Shown: positions 1 through 6,837, numbered from the stretch's first letter. The stretch: 13,696 bases of DNA from JBHIBA01 sp046758845 (GCA_046758845.1 JBHIBA010000098.1:1-13696), one strand, 5' to 3'. The notes: generated from the letters alone by a model not told the origin. Numbers and translations are program-made.

Positions 1-24
1 GGCCGTCAAAAGTTCTAAGGGGGT

Positions 25-54
25 CTGGGGGGCGTCTTACAAGAAGCCCCCCAG
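25..54 (-). terminator. Strong stem-loop downstream of thpR, possible operon terminator
   Basis: A perfect 9-bp inverted repeat, CTGGGGGGC and GCCCCCCAG, is separated by 12 nt. The loop can pair further as TCT/AGA. It lies about 70 nt after the thpR stop codon, where the ten-gene run ends in this window. On the minus strand no T-tract follows immediately (ACCCCCTTAGAACTTTTG comes next). It is therefore not a canonical factor-independent terminator and could instead be an RNA 3'-end stabiliser. No gene start is seen in 1-122. Confidence 0.35.
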
Positions 55-122
55 GATTTTCTCAGGCCCTTCCAAAAAGCGCCCCCCGCGAAGACTCCGG
101 TGTGAGAGCCGATTCGGAACGG

Positions 123-773
123 TCAGTTCTCTCGCGCGGGGCCCGCTTTTTCGTCTTCTTCTATGGGCAGGACGGCGAGGGTTTCGTAGACCGCCCCCTG
201 GGGGCGCAGGCGGCTTTCCATCAGCTCGATGCCGCGGACCGGGAAGCGGGTCTCGGTCAAAGAAGCGGGGCGTTTCATCGCCTCGGCCAGCGCGACGGGG
301 TTCGGGTTCTCTTTCATCCGACCGAGGGTGATGTGAGGCTGAAACGGCCGCTCTTCCTTCTCGAAGCCCAAGAGGTGAAGGGCTTCCTGGACATGGAAGT
401 GAAGCGCCCGCACCTCGGCCGGTACGTCCTTTGGGTTCGATCCCCACCAAAGCACGCGGGCTCTTTTGGGGTTGGGAAAGACGCCCAGCCGGTCGAACGG
501 GAGAACCGAGGGCCAGCACCCCGAGGCCACGATGGCGAGCTGTTCAGCGATGTAGGGGATGTCCTCGGCCGGGACGTCGCCGAGGAACTTCACGGTGATG
601 TGCAGTCCGTCCGGATTCAGCCAGCGGATCCTCTGGAGCCCGGAGCTTTTGCGGAGGACATCCTGTATCTCGGTCGCCCGCTCGCAAATCTCCGGCGGCG
701 CTGGAACCGCCACGAAACAGCGTTTCGTTTTCCGCCCGCCCTCAGGCTCTTCGTTCACCGTCTCCTCATTCAC
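123..773 (-). CDS. thpR: RNA 2',3'-cyclic phosphodiesterase (2H phosphoesterase, ThpR/LigT family)
   Basis: The 216-aa protein belongs to the 2H phosphoesterases, which open 2',3'-cyclic phosphates on RNA ends and in vitro can ligate tRNA halves; it is expected to be cytosolic. Both signature HxTx motifs are present: HITV at residues 58-61 (in GLHITVKFLG) and HITL at 147-150 (in FQPHITLGRM). The spacing and total length suit the family. I chose the GTG at 773, preceded by GGGAG at 7 nt, which overlaps the pncC stop by 8 bp. A second GTG at 758 is possible and would lose only five residues. The reading frame extends further upstream to 968, but that stretch lies inside pncC and is low-complexity, so I excluded it. 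The C-terminal tail is charged and probably disordered. It is the last gene of the run; in many genomes recA or another cinA-linked gene follows, but the window ends. The family call is firm; the physiological substrate is not known. Confidence 0.9.
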   Translation of the reverse strand: MNEETVNEEPEGGRKTKRCFVAVPAPPEICERATEIQDVLRKSSGLQRIRWLNPDGLHITVKFLGDVPAEDIPYIAEQLAIVASGCWPSVLPFDRLGVFPNPKRARVLWWGSNPKDVPAEVRALHFHVQEALHLLGFEKEERPFQPHITLGRMKENPNPVALAEAMKRPASLTETRFPVRGIELMESRLRPQGAVYETLAVLPIEEDEKAGPAREN

Positions 774-1281
774 CGTTCGGCTCCCGGGATGCGGACTCCG
801 CCAGGTGGTCGCGGAGAAGGGACAGCGCGGCGTCCTCGCTCTGGGTCCGGACCGATTGGCGGTCGCCGGAGAAGAGGAAATGACCGACGACTTCTCCCTT
901 CTCAGAGGAAACCCCGATGAATACCGTCCCGACGGGCTTCTCCGCGGTTCCCCCGCCGGGGCCGGCAATCCCCGTAACGGACAGGCCCACGGAGGCCCCC
1001 ACCGCCCGCCGCACGCCTCTCGCCATTTCCCGGGCCGTCAGCTCGCTCACGGCCCCGCAGGTCTTGAGCGTTTCGGCGGAAACCCCGAGACGCTCCCGCT
1101 TGACGTCGTTGTGATAGGCGATGATGCCGCCCAGGTAGTAGGCCGAACTTCCCGACACCGAGGTCACCCGGGCGCCGACGCCGCCGCCGGAGCAGGATTC
1201 CGCCGTCCCCAGCGTCAGACCCCGGCTTTTCAGGAGCCGTCCGGTCTCTTCCTCCAACGTCAAGGCGTGCCTTTCCGTCAT
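766..1281 (-). CDS. pncC: Nicotinamide-nucleotide amidase (stand-alone CinA C-terminal domain)
   Basis: The 171-aa protein corresponds to only the C-terminal amidase domain of CinA, like E. coli PncC, and lacks the N-terminal COG1058 nucleotide-binding domain. Such enzymes hydrolyse NMN to nicotinate mononucleotide plus ammonia in NAD recycling. Visible motifs are TAESCSGG at 26-33 with its conserved serines, GGIIAYHN at 51-58 and SVTGIAGPGG at 101-110, followed by KPVGTVFIG at 115-123. The ATG at 1281 begins the conserved N-terminal helix (LTLEEETGRLLKSRGLTLGTAESC). The longer frame upstream lies inside pgpA. It starts 28 nt after the pgpA stop without an obvious strong ribosome-binding site, and its stop overlaps the thpR start, so translational coupling is likely. 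The family is often annotated as competence/damage-inducible protein CinA, but nothing here supports a role in competence. Confidence 0.92.
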   Translation of the reverse strand: MTERHALTLEEETGRLLKSRGLTLGTAESCSGGGVGARVTSVSGSSAYYLGGIIAYHNDVKRERLGVSAETLKTCGAVSELTAREMARGVRRAVGASVGLSVTGIAGPGGGTAEKPVGTVFIGVSSEKGEVVGHFLFSGDRQSVRTQSEDAALSLLRDHLAESASREPNGE

Positions 1282-1309
1282 CCGGCGAACCACCCCGATT
1301 TCAGCCGGA

Positions 1310-1792
1310 TCACAGAAAGGCTCCCGCCAACCAGCCGGCCAACTGAAGGCAGATGTTGGCCGAAACGCCCGCCAACAGGTCGTCCAGCATGACGCCCAAA
1401 CCGGAGTGGCCGGGTTCGCCGAAGGGCTTCCAGATGTCGAAGGCGCGAAACAGGGCGAAGGCCGCCAGGAGGAAATACCAATTCGGCGGCAGTGCGTACA
1501 GGGCCACCCACATGCCCACCATCTCATCCCAGACGATGCGGGGGTCATCCCGCCTGCCCAACCTCCTTTCGGCCCATCTGCCGAGGGGGATGCCGAGCAG
1601 GAAGAGGGCGAGGACGGCCGCCAGATACACCGCGTCCCCTGGGTAGGGGACCCAGAGGTAGATGCCCAGGGCCAGCAGGGTCCCGGCCGTTCCCGGAACT
1701 TTGGGGATCAGCCCGGCCCCGCCGCCGGCGGCGAACCCCCACGCAATCCCCCGTCCGAGCGCAGCCCAGGGATCAGCCCCGGCCCGCACCAT
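1310..1792 (-). CDS. pgpA: Phosphatidylglycerophosphatase A
   Basis: The 160-aa integral membrane enzyme dephosphorylates phosphatidylglycerophosphate to phosphatidylglycerol. Conserved PgpA blocks appear in order: LIPKVPGTAGTL at 28-39, WDEMVGMWVAL at 88-98 with the acidic D89/E90 pair, FRAFDIWKP at 115-123, and GLGVMLDDLLAG at 131-142 with D137/D138. Several hydrophobic stretches (about 37-70, 93-120 and 137-160) fit membrane helices. The proposed ATG at 1792 lies within dxr, giving a 20-bp overlap. The purine run AAGGTGG sits one base before this ATG, so the next codon, a GTG at 1789, is a rival start. It acts two steps after CdsA in the same lipid pathway; the intervening PgsA is not in the window. 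Placement directly after dxr replaces the more usual rseP. Confidence 0.92.
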   Translation of the reverse strand: MVRAGADPWAALGRGIAWGFAAGGGAGLIPKVPGTAGTLLALGIYLWVPYPGDAVYLAAVLALFLLGIPLGRWAERRLGRRDDPRIVWDEMVGMWVALYALPPNWYFLLAAFALFRAFDIWKPFGEPGHSGLGVMLDDLLAGVSANICLQLAGWLAGAFL

Positions 1793-2981
1793 TCCACCTT
1801 GCCACCAGGGTCCTCGCCTCGTTGCGGGCCCAGAAGTCGGTCAACTGGATGGTCTCCAGCTCGAGGTTTCTCTCGGGCCGGTGGGCTTCCATGACACGCT
1901 GGATCAGTTCGGGGATCTGGATGAACGAAATCGCTCCTTGCAGAAACGATTCTACGGCCACTTCGTTGGAGGCGTTCATGACGGCTGGCACCGTCTGGCC
2001 TGCGTTCAGGGCTTCGCGGGCCAGGGACAGACAGGGAAACCGGTCGGGGTCCGGTGTGGCGAAGGAGAGGTTTCCGATCTCGACGAGGTCCAGGGTCGCG
2101 TAATGGGCTTGCAGGCGCTTGGGGTACCGCAGGGCATAGGAGATGGGAATGCGCATGTCCGGCAGGCCCAATTGGGCCAGGTGGGAGCCGTCCACGAACT
2201 CGACCAGAGAGTGGACGATGCTCTCGCGGTGGACCACCACTTCGATGGAATCCCCGGGGACGCCGAACAGCCAGTGGGCTTCGATGACCTCCAGACCCTT
2301 GTTCATCATCGTGGCCGAGTCGATGGTGACCTTCGGCCCCATCATCCAGTTGGGGTGTCTGAGGGCTTCTTCCCGCGTGACGTGGCGGAGTTCCTGCTTG
2401 GAGTGGTCCCGGAAGGGCCCGCCCGAAGCGGTCAGGATGAGACGCCGGATGTCTTCGCGGCGATGGCCTTGGAGGGCCTGGTGGATGGCGTTGTGTTCGC
2501 TGTCCACGGGCACGAGCTGGGCGCCGCATTCCTGCGCGCGCAAGATCACCAGCTCGCCGGCCGCCACCAGCGGCTCCTTGTTGGCCAGCGCCACCACCTT
2601 CCCGGCCTCAATCGCGGCCAGCGTGGGCAGAAGTCCCGCGACTCCTTCCACGGCGGTCAGGACCAGGTCGGCCTGCGGGAGGCGGCCGATGCGCTCTAAA
2701 CCCTCCGGGCCGGACCAAACCTGCACCGAGAGGTCCCGAATGCGATGTTTCAGCGTCTCGGCAGCGGCCTCGTCGAGAAGGGCGACCACCGCCGGCCGGA
2801 ACTCCCGCGCCTGCTTCTCCAGCAGGTCCACGTTCCGGCGGCCCCCAAGGCCCACCACCTTCAGCTCGTCGGTGTGGTGGCGGACGATGTCCAGGGCGTT
2901 GGTCCCGATGGAACCGGTGGAGCCGAGGATGACGATCCGGTTTCGGCCCCGATCGTCGCCGTCATGTGCATCGGGGTTCAT
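1773..2981 (-). CDS. dxr: 1-deoxy-D-xylulose 5-phosphate reductoisomerase
   Basis: The 402-aa protein is the committed enzyme of the MEP isoprenoid pathway, converting DXP to 2-C-methyl-D-erythritol 4-phosphate with NADPH and a divalent metal. The NADPH-binding GSTGSIG is at 20-26. ALANKEPL is at 131-138. The metal and substrate site is visible as PVDSEHNA at 158-165 (D160, E162), ASGGPF at 185-190, HPNW at 209-212 and KVTIDSATMMNKGLE at 217-231 (E231). VHRESIVHSLVE (250-261) and PDMRIPI (274-280) follow. Length is normal. The ATG at 2981 comes 15 nt after cdsA, with AGGGGAA about 10 nt upstream. Its 3' end overlaps pgpA. The pathway links it to uppS two genes upstream, since MEP-derived isoprenyl units feed undecaprenyl diphosphate. 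No anomalies are seen in the catalytic residues. Confidence 0.98.
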   Translation of the reverse strand: MNPDAHDGDDRGRNRIVILGSTGSIGTNALDIVRHHTDELKVVGLGGRRNVDLLEKQAREFRPAVVALLDEAAAETLKHRIRDLSVQVWSGPEGLERIGRLPQADLVLTAVEGVAGLLPTLAAIEAGKVVALANKEPLVAAGELVILRAQECGAQLVPVDSEHNAIHQALQGHRREDIRRLILTASGGPFRDHSKQELRHVTREEALRHPNWMMGPKVTIDSATMMNKGLEVIEAHWLFGVPGDSIEVVVHRESIVHSLVEFVDGSHLAQLGLPDMRIPISYALRYPKRLQAHYATLDLVEIGNLSFATPDPDRFPCLSLAREALNAGQTVPAVMNASNEVAVESFLQGAISFIQIPELIQRVMEAHRPERNLELETIQLTDFWARNEARTLVARWNGAGRG

Positions 2982-2996
2982 TTTGGCCTGTTCCCC

Positions 2997-3800
2997 TCAG
3001 GGAAATCCCCACAACAGGAAAACGTACAGGACGGGGCCCGCGAACGTCAGGCTGTCCAGCCGGTCCAGGATCCCGCCGTGTCCCGGAATCACCGCGCCGG
3101 CGTCCTTGACGCCGGCCGCCCGCTTCAGCGCCGACTCAGCCAAATCGCCCACTTGGCCTGCCGCGCCCAAGAGAACGGCGGCCACGGTCGTCTCAAGCCA
3201 TCCCGGTCCCGGCAAGAACCACAGGCGGGCCAGCGTCCCCCCCGCTACGCTGGCCGCCAGACCGGCCACAGCGCCCTCCACCGTCTTCTTCGGGCTCAGG
3301 CGGGGACTCAAAGGACGCCTTCCCCAGGACCGGCCTCCATAGTAAGCGCCGGTGTCCCCGCCCCAGACGACGAGCCACAGGAAGAAGACCCAACGCCAGC
3401 CCTCCGCCCCCTCCCCCCAATTCCGGAGCAGGGCCAGGGAGGCGAACGTAGCTCCGACGAACAAGATTCCGGCGATTCCCCCGGCGATTCCCCTGGGCGC
3501 CAGCTTCGCGCCGGGCGGAAGCCACACGGACGCAGAGAAGGATACCAGAAGTACCGTCCAGACGGCCAGCGGGGCGGCCGGCGGAGGCGACAGATGGCCG
3601 CCGAAGGCCAGGGCCGCCCCGGCCGCGCACCCGAACCCCAGCGAGAGGGCTCCCCCGGGGAACTTCGCCAGGCGCAGAATTTCCCAGGTGCCTGCGGCGG
3701 CCGCGGCGGAAACGAGAAAGGAAAAGTGCAGGGGCTTTCCATAACGGACAAGGAGGATCAGGGGAGGGAGCGCGACCACTGCGCTCAGAACGCGGGTCAC
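2997..3800 (-). CDS. cdsA: Phosphatidate cytidylyltransferase (CDP-diglyceride synthase)
   Basis: The 267-aa multi-pass membrane protein makes CDP-diacylglycerol from phosphatidate and CTP, the precursor of all phospholipid head groups. The CDS signature is complete at 223-249: SALKR, then VKD, then PGHGGILDRLD. It is preceded by the conserved GGDTGAYYGGRSWGRR (147-162) and SPKKTVEG (169-176). Hydrophobic segments at about 3-19, 28-40, 51-67, 78-93, 105-125, 136-147, 176-196, 204-218 and 251-265 suggest around eight helices. The start codon is GTG at 3800, 3 nt after the uppS stop, with AAAGGGGG ideally spaced inside the end of uppS. The first residues (TRVLSAVVALPP) match where the family usually begins. 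Alanine/glycine richness reflects the high-GC genome. Confidence 0.96.
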   Translation of the reverse strand: MTRVLSAVVALPPLILLVRYGKPLHFSFLVSAAAAAGTWEILRLAKFPGGALSLGFGCAAGAALAFGGHLSPPPAAPLAVWTVLLVSFSASVWLPPGAKLAPRGIAGGIAGILFVGATFASLALLRNWGEGAEGWRWVFFLWLVVWGGDTGAYYGGRSWGRRPLSPRLSPKKTVEGAVAGLAASVAGGTLARLWFLPGPGWLETTVAAVLLGAAGQVGDLAESALKRAAGVKDAGAVIPGHGGILDRLDSLTFAGPVLYVFLLWGFP

Positions 3801-3803
3801 GTC

Positions 3804-4562
3804 TTACCCCCTTTGTCGGGCCAGCTGCTCTTGCGTGAGGCCGAAGCGCCGCTCTCGCATCTGGAACTCGAGGATCGCCCGGTACAACTCCTCCCGCCGG
3901 AAATCGGGCCAGGGAACCTCGGTGAAGTAAAGCTCGGTGTAAGCCAGCTGCCACAGGAGGAAGTTGCTGATGCGAAGCTCTCCGCTGGTTCGAATCAGCA
4001 GGTCCGGGTCCGGAACGTCGGCCGTGTAAAGGTATTGGTCGAAGAGTCGCGGGATGTCGGCGGTGCGGACCTCGTTTCGTTTCACGGCCTGGGCAATCGC
4101 CGTGGCCGCCCGGATGATCTCCTGCCGGGCCCCGTAGCTCAGCGCCAGGGTGAGCACCATGCCTTCGTTTTCGGCGGTCCGGCTCTCGCACTCTTCGATG
4201 AGGCGCTGGGCGCCCTTGGGGAGGTTCTCCAGGGCGCCGATGGTCTTGAAGCGGATGCTCTCGCGCATCATGCGGTCGATCTCTTTCTGCAGATATTCCC
4301 GGAGGATCCCCCACAGCGCGCGGATTTCCATGGAGGGCCGGTTCCAGTTTTCCTCGGAAAAGGCGTACAGGGTCAGGGCCCCGATGCCGAGGTCGCGGCA
4401 GGCGGTCACCACCTCGTCGACCGACCTGACGCCTTCTCGGTGGCCGGCGATTCTGGGCAGGCGGCGACTTTTCGCCCACCGTCCGTTGCCGTCCATGATG
4501 ATGGCGATGTGGCGGGGCAACTTGTTGGGATCGATCTCTGCCAGCAGGTCTTCGGCGGACAC
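3804..4562 (-). CDS. uppS: Undecaprenyl diphosphate synthase (cis-prenyltransferase)
   Basis: This isoprenyl transferase of about 252 aa extends farnesyl diphosphate with isopentenyl units to undecaprenyl diphosphate, the lipid carrier for peptidoglycan and surface polysaccharides. HIAIIMDGNGRWA at 18-30 carries the catalytic Asp (D24). YAFSEENWNRP is at 66-76, the diphosphate-binding RTSGELRISNF at 191-201, and ELYFTEVPWPDF at 210-221. I chose the GTG at 4562 because the resulting N-terminus (SAEDLLAEIDPNKLPRH) and length match the family, and TAAGG lies 9 nt upstream. An in-frame GTG at 4622 overlapping the frr stop (GTGA) is a serious alternative that adds 20 residues. The open frame reaching to 4970 runs inside frr and is spurious. 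The gene links isoprenoid (dxr) and cell-envelope functions in the run. Confidence 0.95.
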   Translation of the reverse strand: MSAEDLLAEIDPNKLPRHIAIIMDGNGRWAKSRRLPRIAGHREGVRSVDEVVTACRDLGIGALTLYAFSEENWNRPSMEIRALWGILREYLQKEIDRMMRESIRFKTIGALENLPKGAQRLIEECESRTAENEGMVLTLALSYGARQEIIRAATAIAQAVKRNEVRTADIPRLFDQYLYTADVPDPDLLIRTSGELRISNFLLWQLAYTELYFTEVPWPDFRREELYRAILEFQMRERRFGLTQEQLARQRG

Positions 4563-4618
4563 GGGATGAAACCTTACGGACGCGATCGGGGGGGAAAGGG
4601 ATCGGAAATTCCGGCGGG

Positions 4619-5176
4619 TCACTCTTCCATCACTTCTTTTTCTTTCCGTGCGGCGATTGCGTCCAATTCTTGAATGAACCGATCGGTCGCCTTCTGGATA
4701 TGTTCCTGCGCGCGGCGGCCTTCGTCCTCGCTGATCTCCTTTTCCTTTTCCAACTCCTTGAGAAGGTCGTTTCCGTCCCGCCGCGTGTTCCGGATGGAGA
4801 CCCGTCTTTCTTCGGCGCTTTTTTTCACGATCTTGACCAGCTCTTTCCTTCGCTCTTCTGTCAGGGGCGGGATGGGCACGCGGATGACCTTTCCGTCGCT
4901 CACGGGGTTCAATCCCAGGTTCGAGCGCTGGATGGACTTCTCCACCTCGCCCACCACCGTCTTGTCCCAAGGCTGGACCAGGATGAGCCGGCTCTCGGGG
5001 ATCGAGAGAGAGGCCAGCTTCTTGAGGGGCGTCTGCGCGCCGAAGTAGTCCACCAGGATGCCGTCGAGCAGGGCGGCGTTGGCCCGTCCGGTCCGCACCC
5101 CTGCGTATTCCTTCTGGAGAGAGTCGATGGCCGAGCGCATCTTCGATTCGATTTCTTCGTAGACCTCCTTGATCAT
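4619..5176 (-). CDS. frr: Ribosome recycling factor
   Basis: The 185-aa RRF, with EF-G, splits the post-termination ribosome. It has the usual full length. The first helix contains EYAGVRTGRANAALLD (23-38). The domain II core (IPESRLILVQPWDK, 59-72) and VIRVPIPPLTEERRKELVK (97-115) are all canonical. The long C-terminal helix includes RNTRRDGN (129-136) with the functionally important Arg132. The last roughly 45 residues are strongly charged and helical. Its ATG at 5176 overlaps the pyrH TGA as ATGA. There is no convincing Shine-Dalgarno just upstream, so re-initiation by ribosomes finishing pyrH is the likely mode of translation. The pyrH-frr-uppS-cdsA-dxr order is widely conserved. Confidence 0.98.
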   Translation of the reverse strand: MIKEVYEEIESKMRSAIDSLQKEYAGVRTGRANAALLDGILVDYFGAQTPLKKLASLSIPESRLILVQPWDKTVVGEVEKSIQRSNLGLNPVSDGKVIRVPIPPLTEERRKELVKIVKKSAEERRVSIRNTRRDGNDLLKELEKEKEISEDEGRRAQEHIQKATDRFIQELDAIAARKEKEVMEE

Positions 5177-5907
5177 GGCTTGAGGTCTCGCACGACCGAT
5201 CCCACCGCTTCGCCCAGGACCAGCCGCTTCAGGTTGCCCCGCTCGCGGAGGTCGAAGACGACGATGGGCAGGTGGTTTTCCATGCAGAGGGAAATCGCCG
5301 TCGCGTCCATCACGCGCAGACCGCGGCGCAAGACGTCCTGATAGGTGACGCGCGCCAGCTTCTCCACGTCGGCCTGCGTTTCTGGATCTCCGGTGTACAC
5401 GCCGTCCACCTTCGTCGCCTTGATGATGACGTCGGCCCCGATTTCGATTGCCCGCAGCGCGGCCGTCGTATCCGTCGTGAAATAAGGATTACCCGTTCCC
5501 CCGACGAAGATCAAGACCCGTCCTTTTTCCAGGTGCCGGAGCGCGCGGCGGCGGATGTAAGGCTCGGCGAATTGGTGGACGGAGATGGCCGACATGACCC
5601 GGGTCACGAACCCGCACCTTTCCAGGGCGTCGGACACGGCCAGACCGTTCATGATGGTGGCCAGCATGCCGATCTGGTCGGCCGTGACCCGGTCCATGCC
5701 CGTCGCGGCCTCGGCGACTCCGCGAAAGAGGTTTCCGCCCCCGATGACGATGCCCACCTGGATTCCCAGGTCCTGGATCTCCCGGAGTTCGGTGGCGATA
5801 TCCTGCAAGACGCTGGATTCGATGCCCGAGGGTTTCGCCCCCATCAGGGCCTCTCCACTCACCTTCAGCAGGATCCGCTGATAGACTGGCTCAACCGGCC
5901 CACTCAA
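5173..5907 (-). CDS. pyrH: UMP kinase
   Basis: The 244-aa amino-acid-kinase-fold enzyme phosphorylates UMP to UDP. It is bacterial-type (hexameric, GTP-activated and UTP-inhibited in the family). Motifs: LLKVSGEALMG at 13-23, IGGGNLFRG at 55-63, DQIGMLATIMNGLA at 77-90, GGTGNPYFTTDTTAALRA at 136-153 for UMP and phosphate binding, KVDGVYTGDP at 166-175 and MDATAI at 200-205. The only fitting start is TTG at 5907, with GGAG 7 nt upstream. An ATG at 5914 is out of frame. A 257-nt gap containing the 5968-6165 element separates it from tsf, whereas these genes are often close together. Whether pyrH still depends on the rpsB promoter cannot be seen. It is coupled to frr by a 4-bp overlap. Confidence 0.97.
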   Translation of the reverse strand: MSGPVEPVYQRILLKVSGEALMGAKPSGIESSVLQDIATELREIQDLGIQVGIVIGGGNLFRGVAEAATGMDRVTADQIGMLATIMNGLAVSDALERCGFVTRVMSAISVHQFAEPYIRRRALRHLEKGRVLIFVGGTGNPYFTTDTTAALRAIEIGADVIIKATKVDGVYTGDPETQADVEKLARVTYQDVLRRGLRVMDATAISLCMENHLPIVVFDLRERGNLKRLVLGEAVGSVVRDLKP

Positions 5908-5967
5908 TGTCCATCTCCGTCCGCGGGCGTCAGAAAGGGGTTCCCTTCGGCCGGGCAGGGCGGGCTA

Positions 5968-6165
5968 GTGTAGTGTCTCTAAAATGGCTTTACATTTCGA
6001 GAGCCGAAGTATCGCTTCCGGCCGGGCGAGACGCCCAGCCTACCGTTGGGTGGGAATCCGCCGATCTCGGTAGGGCGGGCATCTTGCCCGCCTTCCGCCC
6101 ATATGGCCCTCGTAGGCCCCTCTCTATGATTTGTGAAGTGTCAAGTTATTTCGAAGACACTACAC
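5968..6165. mobile_element. 198-bp MITE-like element, IS630/Tc1-mariner-type ends, TA duplication
   Basis: The element begins GTGTAGTGTCT and ends with the exact reverse complement AGACACTACAC. The terminal inverted repeats extend imperfectly to 31 bp (5968-5998 against 6135-6165, 24 of 31 matching; six of the seven differences are transitions). Each end is flanked by TA (5966-5967 and 6166-6167), and the outer bases C5965 and G6168 make the reconstructed target CTAG. TA duplication within CTAG is the known preference of IS630. No open reading frame of meaningful size is inside, so it would be a non-autonomous element moved in trans. Internally it carries two hairpin units in inverted orientation, nesting a second palindrome. 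It lies between tsf and pyrH, and its last base contributes to the tsf stop codon. The source transposase is not in the window. The IS630 assignment is inferred from the ends and target only. Confidence 0.75.
6020..6092. repeat. Inverted pair of hairpin units inside the MITE-like element
   Basis: The left unit (6020-6044) holds GGCCGGGCG-AGA-CGCCCAGCC, a 9-bp stem with one mismatch, followed by TACC. The right unit (6069-6092) is GGTA followed by a perfect 8-bp stem, GGCGGGCA-TCT-TGCCCGCC. The reverse complement of the left unit aligns with the right unit over nearly its whole length (shared GGTAGG, GGGC, TCT and GCCCG). The two are therefore diverged inverted copies of one palindromic repeat about 24 nt apart. 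Transcribed from the tsf-pyrH region, each would form a stable RNA hairpin. Confidence 0.7.
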
Positions 6166-6818
6166 TAGACCTTGGCAATCTGCTCCTGAACTTCGTCCGC
6201 GAGGCTCTTGGTTTGGCGTTCCAGACCTTCCCCCACCAGGTAGCGGGCGAACCGGCGGATGGTGATGTTCTCCCCCAACTCGCCGATCTTCTCCTTGACG
6301 AGGGTTTGGAGATCCTTGTCCGGGTCTTTGACGAACGCCTGCTCCATCAAGACGTCCTCCCGGTAGAATTTGTTGAGTTTCCCCTGGACGATTTTCTCGA
6401 TGACCTTTTCGGGTTTGCCCGTCTCCCGGGCCTGGGCCTCGTAGATCGCCCGCTCTCTTTCTAGGACGTCGGGTGGCACCTCCTCCCGTGTGACGCACAG
6501 GGGGTTGCTCGCCGCCACCTGCATGGCCACGTCCTTGACGAGTTCCTGGAACTGGGGGGTGCGAGCCACGAAGTCCGTCTCGCAATTGACCTCGACCAGG
6601 ACGCCGATCCTGCCGCCCGGGTGGATGTAGGCGTAGACCAGTCCTTCGGTCGCGCTTCTTCCGGCCTTTTTGCCCGCATCGGCCAGCCCCTTCTGCCGAA
6701 GGAAATCTATGGCCTTATCCAGGTCGCCGCCGGTGCTCACCAGGGCGGCCTTGCAATCCATGATGCCCGCTCCCGATTTCTCCCGGAGGCTCTTCACCAG
6801 CGAAGCCGGGATGTCCAT
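6165..6818 (-). CDS. tsf: Translation elongation factor Ts (short form)
   Basis: The 217-aa EF-Ts is the guanine-nucleotide exchange factor of EF-Tu. The UBA-like N-terminal domain contains LREKSGAGIMDCKAAL (11-26). The core has the EF-Tu-contacting NCETDFVAR at 78-86 and continues through KLNKFYREDVLMEQAFVKD (147-165) to the C-terminal helices. It is shorter than the E. coli protein (about 283 aa) because it holds a reduced core, as in several other bacterial phyla. The ATG at 6818 is supported by homology and by GAGGA about 9 nt upstream; the frame upstream to 7025 is inside rpsB. The final codons are AAG GTC TAG. The TA of that stop is the duplicated target of the neighbouring mobile element and its G is the element's terminal base, so the insertion left the protein intact. 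Confidence 0.97.
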   Translation of the reverse strand: MDIPASLVKSLREKSGAGIMDCKAALVSTGGDLDKAIDFLRQKGLADAGKKAGRSATEGLVYAYIHPGGRIGVLVEVNCETDFVARTPQFQELVKDVAMQVAASNPLCVTREEVPPDVLERERAIYEAQARETGKPEKVIEKIVQGKLNKFYREDVLMEQAFVKDPDKDLQTLVKEKIGELGENITIRRFARYLVGEGLERQTKSLADEVQEQIAKV

Positions 6819-6822
6819 CTTC

Positions 6823-6837
6823 TGCTTCCTCGAAGCA
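6823..6837 (-). promoter_or_regulatory. Small hairpin enclosing the tsf ribosome-binding site
   Basis: On the minus strand TGCTTC-GAG-GAAGCA forms a perfect 6-bp stem with a 3-nt loop, ending 4 nt before the tsf ATG. The Shine-Dalgarno-like GAGGA spans the loop and the 3' arm. This could moderate tsf translation relative to rpsB. The structure is read directly; the regulatory role is inference. Confidence 0.35.

Noticed and set aside
37..519. 160-codon minus-strand frame overlapping the end of thpR
   Set aside because: It is Pro/Arg/Gly-rich, lies in a shifted frame inside thpR and has no motif or plausible start context.
1662..3342. Overlapping 345- and 399-codon plus-strand frames opposite pgpA and dxr
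   Set aside because: Shadow frames of dxr with no ribosome-binding site or conserved motif.
2745..4673. 642-codon plus-strand open frame opposite dxr, cdsA and uppS
   Set aside because: The protein is low-complexity, rich in Gly, Arg, Pro and Gln with no family motif, while the opposite strand encodes three complete conserved enzymes.
4563..4970. N-terminal extension of UppS to 388 aa
   Set aside because: The extra part overlaps frr in another frame, is charged low-complexity sequence and is absent from the family.
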